From: an uncultured Lachnospiraceae bacterium
GTDB taxonomy: Bacteria; Bacillota; Clostridia; Lachnospirales; Lachnospiraceae
Direction of reading: 5' to 3'
Length of the DNA: 64,000 nt
NCBI GenBank assembly: GCA_950097145.1
Contig: CATNCF010000001.1
Span: 1 to 64,000, forward strand
The notes beneath the pieces were generated by a model. That model was not told where the DNA came from. It made no database searches and saw only the letters and a program-made list of their open reading frames with translations. Numbering within the stretch: position 1 is the stretch's first letter; each line of letters starts with the position of its first letter. The position numbers and the translations under genes were made by a program. Shown piece by piece: positions 59,157 to 64,000 of this stretch.

Positions 59157-59608
59157 AATTTCATGTTCTGTGCAATTTGTTCTAATTCTTCTAAATTCCG
59201 AAGAACCTTTTCCATATCATCTTTTTCAGTTTCATCGATCACCCCATCTTCTGTAATGTCGAGCAGCAACTCCTTTGTTTCTCCCAACTTCCGAATTGCT
59301 GATAATGTTCTGACTGTAATTCGGTCAAGATCTGCCACCTCTGCTTGGGGTATATCCTCACCAAGAGGGCATATGTTTTTGCAAAAATAATTTTTAAGCT
59401 CTGGGGCATTATACAAATCCGCCATAAGATGTATTTCTTCTGGATATGGATTGGCTATTCCACTCTCAATTCTGTAAAGCCGGCCTCTGTCGATTGACAT
59501 TATGTCAGCCGCTCCTTCCCGACTACTCAGCTGCTCATTGTGCGTTGCTGCCTCACAACGTGCTTTATAAAAAACGTTAGAGCTGGTCTTCGCTGTTACA
59601 TTTGACAT
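59135..59608 (-). CDS. HTH regulator of the XRE type
   Basis: A 157-residue protein; residues 25-60 (LSSREGAADIMSIDRGRLYRI) are an XRE-like HTH and the rest is helical with an acidic tail. It lies directly after the Cro-like gene on the leftward early transcript. Role in early regulation is likely. Confidence 0.75.
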   Translation of the reverse strand: MSNVTAKTSSNVFYKARCEAATHNEQLSSREGAADIMSIDRGRLYRIESGIANPYPEEIHLMADLYNAPELKNYFCKNICPLGEDIPQAEVADLDRITVRTLSAIRKLGETKELLLDITEDGVIDETEKDDMEKVLRNLEELEQIAQNMKLWIKKNL

Positions 59609-59611
59609 TTT

Positions 59612-59836
59612 CTATACACCTCCTTCCGTTGTACAATTAGATTTGGAGAATGAAATATTCTCCACCTGAATATCAAATAACTTTGCTATCAAAATCGCCT
59701 TTTTGAGCGGCGGGGTTCTTTTTCCAGATTCATACATCCCGATTGTTGCGGAACTTACTCCTAATTCTTTAGCCAAATCTCGCTGAGACATATTTTTTTC
59801 AGCTCTGAGTTCTGCTAACGATTTGTTTCCATTCAT
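59612..59836 (-). CDS. Cro-like regulator
   Basis: A 74-residue XRE protein (LRAEKNMSQRDLAKELGVSSATIGMYE). First gene under the leftward early promoter and divergent from the CI-like gene, the classic Cro position. It should bind the same operators as the repressor. Confidence 0.82.
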   Translation of the reverse strand: MNGNKSLAELRAEKNMSQRDLAKELGVSSATIGMYESGKRTPPLKKAILIAKLFDIQVENISFSKSNCTTEGGV

Positions 59837-59853
59837 GGTGTATCCTCCTTTCT

Positions 59854-59969
59854 GCTCACGTTTTGTTAGCTTGCTTTTATATTACTCACATTCTGTTGAA
59901 TTGTCAAGCACTTTTTTAACATTTTGTGAGCGTTAGCGTTTTATGCTTTTTTTGCTCACAAAATGTGAT
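59854..59969. promoter_or_regulatory. CI/Cro operator array
   Basis: Four related sites lie between the divergent regulators: GCTCACGTTTTGTTAGC (59854-59870), ACTCACATTCTGTTGA (59884-59899), TAACATTTTGTGAGC (59917-59931) and GCTCACAAAATGTGAT (59954-59969). The half site is CTCACA or its complement. Site 2 is inside the leftward promoter, site 4 overlaps the -35 of the rightward one. Confidence 0.75.
59879..59907 (-). promoter_or_regulatory. leftward early promoter
   Basis: On the minus strand TTGACA (59902-59907), 17-base spacer, TAATAT (59879-59884), near perfect. It drives Cro and the early genes, and operator site 2 lies in its spacer. Confidence 0.85.
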
Positions 59970-59979
59970 AGAATATATA
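59952..59979 (+). promoter_or_regulatory. promoter for CI-like repressor
   Basis: TTGCTC (59952-59957), 16-base spacer, TATATA (59974-59979), weaker than the leftward promoter, with operator 4 overlapping the -35. It precedes the ATGGAGG ribosome site of the repressor. Confidence 0.6.
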
Positions 59980-59996
59980 AGAATGGAGGTTTTTTA

Positions 59997-60644
59997 ATGG
60001 AAATTGGTAAAATGATTTCAAGACTTAGGAATGAGAGGGGATTAAATCAACGTGATTTTGCAAAATTTTTAGGCGTGAGCAACGGTGCTATTGGTATGTG
60101 GGAAACCGGGAAGCGACAACCAGACCTAGAAACAATAAAAAAGATTGCCTCTTTTTTCAACGTTACCGTTGATTACTTAATAGGTAATCAGCAAAGCTCT
60201 ATCGATTATGCAAATTATCAGATAGATGCCCCAGAGTTTGCCCTAGATTTTAAAATGAGAATACGCGATCTAATGGCAGAACAAAAAATGTCCGAAGATG
60301 AATTTTCAAAAAAAACTGGATTTCATCCAGAGGATAAAGATGCTTACTTATATGGTAACAGAATGCCCTCAATTGAAGACCTAATAAAAATTGCCGGAGC
60401 ATTGAGTGTATCAACAGACTATCTTCTAAATATGTCTCACCGTAAACGCATCTCACAAGAAGAAGATTCGCTCCTTCAGCTCTTCAATCGTTGTGATGAT
60501 GAATGCAAAAAATATCTTTTGGCAAAGGCAGGTGTTTTGTGCGTAGAGGGTATCTCGGCAGTTGCAGCTGGCGAGTACGGAAAATACGTTGATGAAGAAA
60601 AAAAATCATTTCCTTCGAGTGGTACCGAAGGAAAAAGGGCTTAA
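59997..60644 (+). CDS. CI-like repressor with two HTH domains
   Basis: A 215-residue protein with an N-terminal XRE domain (LRNERGLNQRDFAKFLGVSN) and a second HTH-like domain near residues 85-150 (MAEQKMSEDEFSKKTGFHPE). It has no LexA-type protease domain, so induction may not go through RecA cleavage. GGAGG precedes ATG 59997. It maintains lysogeny by binding the operator array. Confidence 0.82.
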   Translation: MEIGKMISRLRNERGLNQRDFAKFLGVSNGAIGMWETGKRQPDLETIKKIASFFNVTVDYLIGNQQSSIDYANYQIDAPEFALDFKMRIRDLMAEQKMSEDEFSKKTGFHPEDKDAYLYGNRMPSIEDLIKIAGALSVSTDYLLNMSHRKRISQEEDSLLQLFNRCDDECKKYLLAKAGVLCVEGISAVAAGEYGKYVDEEKKSFPSSGTEGKRA

Positions 60645-60676
60645 AAAAAATAGCATAATGATTGGAGGAATGTTAT

Positions 60677-61324
60677 ATGGTATGGACATCAGCTTGGACC
60701 GACTTTGTAATCTGCCTACTTTTTGGATGGCTTGGAGTACATAAATTCAGAGAAAAGAAAATTGGAATGGGAATTCTCTACCTTTGCACACTGGGATTAT
60801 TTTGTATAGGATGGATGGTTGATGTTATCCGTTACCTCATAGCCGCACTCAAAGGGGAACGGATCCAGGGAAACAGACCTAAACACCTTTCTGCAGATGA
60901 TTCTCTACCGATTGTTTCATCAAATGTCATGCTTTCCAATGAAGAAATCTGTCATTACTGCGGCTCTGCCACGCATGTTAAGACAAAAAATGTTGTTGTA
61001 GGATATTCCGGCGGCAGTCGCGGTACCAGTATCAGGATAGCAAAAGAAATGTCTGTAAGGCTCGGAGCTCATAGGGCGGATCCAGTTAGAGGTGATGTGC
61101 AGGAACGCACACCCGGAGTTCTATCTATTACAAATAAGAGGGTTGTGTTCTCCGGAAACAAAGGTGCTTTTGATAAGAAGATAACGGCTTTGTCAGCTGT
61201 CACTCCTTATCAGAACGGTATTGCTTTCCAGTTCGGCGACCAACAGTATCCTTTGGAAACAAGTGAGCCGGAATATGTATATGAAATACTGGCCCGCATT
61301 GTAAATTCCTCTGAGGATATCTAA
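60677..61324 (+). CDS. TM2-domain membrane protein
   Basis: A 215-residue protein. Residues about 5-60 are a TM2 domain (LLFGWLGVHKFREKKIGMG, then GLFCIGWMVDVI); a CHYCGS zinc-like motif and a C-terminal PH-like segment (LSITNKRVVFSGNKGAF) follow. It lies between repressor and integrase, expressed in lysogeny, so it is a candidate lysogenic-conversion or superinfection-exclusion factor. GGAGG precedes ATG. Confidence 0.78.
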   Translation: MVWTSAWTDFVICLLFGWLGVHKFREKKIGMGILYLCTLGLFCIGWMVDVIRYLIAALKGERIQGNRPKHLSADDSLPIVSSNVMLSNEEICHYCGSATHVKTKNVVVGYSGGSRGTSIRIAKEMSVRLGAHRADPVRGDVQERTPGVLSITNKRVVFSGNKGAFDKKITALSAVTPYQNGIAFQFGDQQYPLETSEPEYVYEILARIVNSSEDI

Positions 61325-62424
61325 TGCCGGCATACAAATACACCCTTAAAAATGGTAAAACCATGTGGTATGCTGCCTTTAATTATACGGACTGGACCGG
61401 GCAGAATAAACATACTTGTAAAAGAGGATTCAAAACACAGCGGGAGGCAAAAGAATATGAACGGTCATTTTTAGATCAGGAGAAAAATACCAGCGACATA
61501 CTCTTTTCCTCCCTTGTAGAAAATTATCTGGAAGACATGGAACACCGTCTGAAACCTACCACAATGGAGAATAAGCGGTTTATCATCGAAGGCAAGCTGC
61601 TCCCCTACTTTGGCAGGCTGAAAGTGTGCGATATTGATACCATTAAAATCCGAAAATGGCAGAATGAGTTGATTTCATATCGGGGCGAGGACGGAAAACC
61701 ATTTTCCCAAACATATTTAAAAACGGTCAACAATCAGCTTTCGGCGCTGATGAATTATGCTGTGTCCCATTACCACCTTGCATTCAATCCCTGCAAGGCC
61801 GCCGGCAGTATGGGGAAAAGCAAAGCAGAGGAAATGCACATCTGGACACAGGAACAATATGAACAATTCTCCGGCGCCATCCAGAAATCATCCGTAAAAC
61901 TGGCTTTTGATATGCTGTTTTATACCGGGATGCGGTCAGGGGAGCTGCTGGCACTCACTCCTGCAGACATTCTTCCCTCTAAGCGGGTGGATATCAATAA
62001 GAATTATGCAAAAGTAAAGGGGGAGGAACTGTTTCTGGAACCGAAGACACCCAAAGCAAAGCGGTGTATCTCCATTCCAGATTTTCTGTATGATGATATT
62101 CACGAATATATATCGAAGCTTTATGGAATTGGAAAGGGAGACCGAATCTTCTATTTTACAAAATCTGCCCTGGAAAAGGAAATAAAGCGGGCATCTGAAA
62201 AAGCAGGACTGACGCCGATCCGAGTACATGACCTGCGGCACAGCCACGCAAGTATGCTGATAGAACTCGGCTTTACCCCATTGGAGATAGCTGACCGCCT
62301 GGGACATGAATCAGTAAAGACGACACTTGACACCTATTCCCATCTGTACCCAGACAAGGACCAGAAGCTGGCCGACAGGCTGAACCAGTTCCGCCGGACA
62401 CCACCGCCAGAAGAAAGCACTTGA
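61324..62424 (+). CDS. int: tyrosine integrase
   Basis: A 366-residue tyrosine recombinase with an N-terminal arm-binding domain (AAFNYTDWTGQNKH), a SAM-like core-binding domain, and a catalytic domain with Arg204 (YTGMRSGELLAL), His302 and Arg305 (VHDLRHSHAS), His328 and nucleophile Tyr338 (LGHESVKTTLDTYSHL). It inserts the phage at the guaA 3' end. Its ATG overlaps the TM2 gene stop (TAATG). Confidence 0.95.
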   Translation: MPAYKYTLKNGKTMWYAAFNYTDWTGQNKHTCKRGFKTQREAKEYERSFLDQEKNTSDILFSSLVENYLEDMEHRLKPTTMENKRFIIEGKLLPYFGRLKVCDIDTIKIRKWQNELISYRGEDGKPFSQTYLKTVNNQLSALMNYAVSHYHLAFNPCKAAGSMGKSKAEEMHIWTQEQYEQFSGAIQKSSVKLAFDMLFYTGMRSGELLALTPADILPSKRVDINKNYAKVKGEELFLEPKTPKAKRCISIPDFLYDDIHEYISKLYGIGKGDRIFYFTKSALEKEIKRASEKAGLTPIRVHDLRHSHASMLIELGFTPLEIADRLGHESVKTTLDTYSHLYPDKDQKLADRLNQFRRTPPPEEST

Positions 62425-62449
62425 AACTCTGCACAGATTGTGGTATATT
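62421..62449 (+). promoter_or_regulatory. promoter for the structured RNA
   Basis: TTGAAA (62421-62426), 17-base spacer ending TGTGG, TATATT (62444-62449). It starts over the integrase stop codon and points to the hairpin-rich RNA. The toxin promoter on the other strand has the same TTGAAA-17 layout and TGTGG spacer end. Confidence 0.7.
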
Positions 62450-62455
62450 GAACAT

Positions 62456-62586
62456 AAAGAAGGACACCTGCTGGTAACAGGTGCCCCATAGGAGCCCCAC
62501 TCCAAAGGTGGAGTTTCCCAAGCGAGCATTTACCTCTCAGCGAGAGGCGCCCATCCTGGTTGCAACAGGGTGGGCATTATTTTTTT
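62456..62586 (+). ncRNA. structured RNA, candidate type I antitoxin
   Basis: About 131 bases with four stem-loops: CACCTG/CAGGTG, ACTCCA/TGGAGT, CCTCTC/GAGAGG, and a ten-pair terminator GCCCATCCTG/CAGGGTGGGC (62549-62575) followed by ATTATTTTTTT. Its 3' end overlaps the last bases of the toxin-like gene on the opposite strand, the geometry of the txpA/RatA type I toxin-antitoxin pair. Confidence 0.6.
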
Positions 62587-62702
62587 CGCTTGTGTTCCTT
62601 ATCTCTGTCGAGAAAGGCAAGCAACGCTATAACAAAACTACCAAAGGCAATCAGCAAGCCGATTATCCCTATAAATATCAAAATGATATCCGCAGCAGTC
62701 AT
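62577..62702 (-). CDS. Hol-Tox-like small membrane toxin
   Basis: A 41-residue peptide from ATG 62702 with GGAGG upstream: one hydrophobic helix (IILIFIGIIGLLIAFGSFVI) and a charged tail DRDKEHKRKK. This is the pattern of the putative holin-like toxin family and of type I toxins. A longer frame to 62798 has no ribosome site. Convergent with the structured RNA. Confidence 0.65.
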   Translation of the reverse strand: MTAADIILIFIGIIGLLIAFGSFVIALLAFLDRDKEHKRKK

Positions 62703-62788
62703 TGGCGCCACCTCCCCTCCTATGTATTCCGGCAGGCCGGTCATTAAGCTTGGGAGGCTACCACCCCTGTCATGGGTTCCATATTGGA

Positions 62789-62817
62789 ATACTACCACAG
62801 TTCGACAGGAATTTCAA
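62789..62817 (-). promoter_or_regulatory. promoter for the toxin-like gene
   Basis: On the minus strand TTGAAA (62812-62817), 17-base spacer ending TGTGG, TAGTAT (62789-62794). Predicted mRNA has an 80-base leader with small hairpins before the ribosome site. Confidence 0.7.
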
Positions 62818-62861
62818 TCAGATTATCTTTTCGTGGAATATGTGGAAAGTGTTTCAAAATC

Positions 62862-62880
62862 AATCTCAAAACAATCTCAC
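62862..62880. repeat. right integrase arm-type site
   Basis: AATCTCAAAACAATCTCAC matches 232-250 at 17 of 19 positions in the same orientation and lies 60 bases from attR. Confidence 0.5.
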
Positions 62881-62929
62881 GGAAGAAAAAGAAAGACTGA
62901 AAAGCACTGATTTTACGCACTTTCCAGTC
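62881..62929 (-). terminator. prophage-supplied terminator for guaA
   Basis: On the minus strand GACTGGAAAGTGC, nine-base loop, GTGCTTTTCAGTC (62895-62929), a 13-pair stem with three wobble pairs, then TTTCTTTTTCTTCC. It lies 11 bases after the guaA stop and inside the prophage, so the prophage replaces the host terminator. Confidence 0.7.
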
Positions 62930-62939
62930 CAAATGTCCG

Positions 62940-62951
62940 TTATTCGAACTC
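62940..62951. repeat. attR core at the guaA stop codon
   Basis: TTATTCGAACTC, the complement of the last guaA codons GAG TTC GAA TAA. Same as 116-127. Because the core includes the true gene end, guaA stays intact after insertion. Confidence 0.75.
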
Positions 62952-64000
62952 AATCGTCCCCGGTGGTTTCCCTGTGCAATCATACACCACCCGGTTAACT
63001 CCCTTCACTTCATTTACAATCCTATTCGTAACCTTATTCAAAACCTCCCAAGGAATCTGCGCAGCATCTGCCGTCATAAAATCACTAGTATTGACTGCTC
63101 TAAGTGCCACAGAATAGTCATAAGTCCTGAAATCCCCCATAACACCTACAGATCGCATATTCGTCAGCGCCGCAAAATACTGACCCAGGGTCTTATCCAA
63201 CCCAGCTTTAGCAATCTCTTCCCGATAAATAAAATCTGCTTCCTGGAGAATCTTTACCTTTTCTTCTGTTACCTCACCAATAATGCGAATCCCAAGGCCC
63301 GGGCCAGGAAAAGGCTGCCGGAACACCAAATGTTCTGGGATACCAAGCTCCAATCCAGCCCTTCGTACTTCATCCTTAAACAACATCCGCAACGGCTCAA
63401 TAATTTCCTTAAAATCCACAACATCCGGAAGCCCTCCCACATTATGGTGAGATTTGATAACGGCAGACTTTCCAAGACCAGATTCGATGACATCCGGATA
63501 AATCGTTCCCTGAACCAGGTAATCCACTGCGCCAATTTTCTGCGCTTCCTCTTCAAATACACGTATAAATTCCGCGCCAATAATTTTACGCTTCTCTTCC
63601 GGTTCCGTGACACCTTTTAGCTTATCATAATACCTCTGTTGTGCATTCACCCGGATAAAATTCAGCTCATAGGCTCCATCAGGGCCAAATACTGCTTCCA
63701 CCTCATCCCCTTCGTCTTTACGCAAAAGACCATGGTCTACAAAAACACACGTGAGCTGTTTCCCGACTGCCTTTGAGAGCAGCACAGCAGCAACAGAAGA
63801 ATCCACACCACCGGACAAAGCGCATAGCACCTTGCCGCCTCCAATCTGTTCTCTAAGATTTTGGACAGTAGTCTCCACAAAAGAATCCATCTTCCAGTCA
63901 CCAGAACAGCCACAGACCTTATACACAAAATTTGAAAGCATCTTCATTCCTTCTGCGGTATGCATAACCTCAGGGTGAAATTGCGTCGCGTACAGCTTAC
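62940..64000 (-). CDS. guaA: GMP synthase (glutamine-hydrolysing), 3' part
   Basis: The C-terminal 352 residues of GuaA; the 5' part is beyond the window. At the right edge QFHPEV holds the His and Glu of the class I glutamine amidotransferase triad. The synthetase part has the PP-loop [20 protein letters not shown] and [10 protein letters not shown], and ends [10 protein letters not shown]. It makes GMP from XMP, ATP and glutamine. It is the host gene into which the prophage inserted. Confidence 0.95.
   Translation of the reverse strand, partial: KLYATQFHPEVMHTAEGMKMLSNFVYKVCGCSGDWKMDSFVETTVQNLREQIGGGKVLCALSGGVDSSVAAVLLSKAVGKQLTCVFVDHGLLRKDEGDEVEAVFGPDGAYELNFIRVNAQQRYYDKLKGVTEPEEKRKIIGAEFIRVFEEEAQKIGAVDYLVQGTIYPDVIESGLGKSAVIKSHHNVGGLPDVVDFKEIIEPLRMLFKDEVRRAGLELGIPEHLVFRQPFPGPGLGIRIIGEVTEEKVKILQEADFIYREEIAKAGLDKTLGQYFAALTNMRSVGVMGDFRTYDYSVALRAVNTSDFMTADAAQIPWEVLNKVTNRIVNEVKGVNRVVYDCTGKPPGTIEFE

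Larger units (their letters stand above)
116..62951. mobile_element. myovirus-type prophage integrated at the guaA 3' end
   Basis: A full temperate phage gene set lies between two direct copies of TTATTCGAACTC (116-127 and 62940-62951): integrase and repressor at the right end, then leftward early, replication, packaging, head, contractile tail, DGR and lysis genes. The right copy is the last codons and stop of guaA. Similar arm-type repeats lie inside each end. All key structural genes look intact, so the element may be inducible. Damage seen: one HNH endonuclease gene with an in-frame TGA. Confidence 0.9.

Overview
The window holds one essentially complete prophage of about 62.8 kb, roughly positions 116-62951, inserted at the 3' end of a bacterial guaA gene (GMP synthase), which runs off the right edge. 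Moderate GC, strong AGGAGG-type ribosome sites, ArpU-, RecU- and G39P-like genes and the guaA sequence all suggest a Clostridia host, probably a Lachnospiraceae-like gut Firmicute; this is inference from style, not a database match. A sheath protein, tail tube, baseplate J, gp25-like and Gp138-like proteins make it a contractile-tailed (myovirus) phage.

Layout, left to right. 1-115: flanking DNA. 116-250: attL core and integrase arm-type repeats. 247-2589: a cargo cassette with a divergent XRE regulator, an amidoligase, a small basic protein, a gamma-glutamylcyclotransferase-like enzyme and a second XRE regulator. 2709-5464 (minus strand from here to 59836): two-enzyme endolysin, holin and small accessory genes. 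5469-8403: a complete diversity-generating retroelement (reverse transcriptase, template repeat, Avd, target protein with variable repeat and a downstream hairpin). 8419-20733: tail and baseplate, including a tail chaperone with a -1 frameshift. 20730-30995: connectors, capsid, scaffold/protease, portal fused to a Nudix domain, terminases. 31097-35661: an unusual cassette of a sodium:solute symporter and two PAPS-reductase/ParB-like pairs. 35859-36449: ArpU-like late regulator. 36551-45959: small early/middle genes, Dam methylase, sliding clamp, RecU, DUF5131. 45956-51378: PcfJ, PcfK/AcrIIA9-like protein, N-6 methylase-like protein, helicase loader and replication initiator with iteron-like repeats. 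51431-56873: a single-chain SbcD-SbcC protein and a putative recombination protein. 56907-59836: small early genes, a secreted SleB-like hydrolase and regulators. 59837-59996: lysogeny switch with four operator-like sites. 59997-62424 (plus strand): CI-like repressor, TM2 membrane protein, tyrosine integrase. 62421-62817: a candidate type I toxin-antitoxin locus (Hol-Tox-like peptide and convergent structured RNA). 62860-62951: arm sites, a guaA terminator supplied by the prophage, and attR.

How it works together: the CI/Cro region sets lysogeny against a long leftward early transcript (regulators, recombination, replication, nucleic-acid modification), ending in an ArpU-like activator that probably turns on the leftward late region (packaging, head, tail, DGR, lysis). 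The most unusual parts are the symporter/PAPS-reductase/ParB cassette, the amidoligase/cyclotransferase cassette, the DGR, the portal-Nudix fusion and the toxin/RNA locus beside attR. No tRNA, rRNA or CRISPR array was seen.
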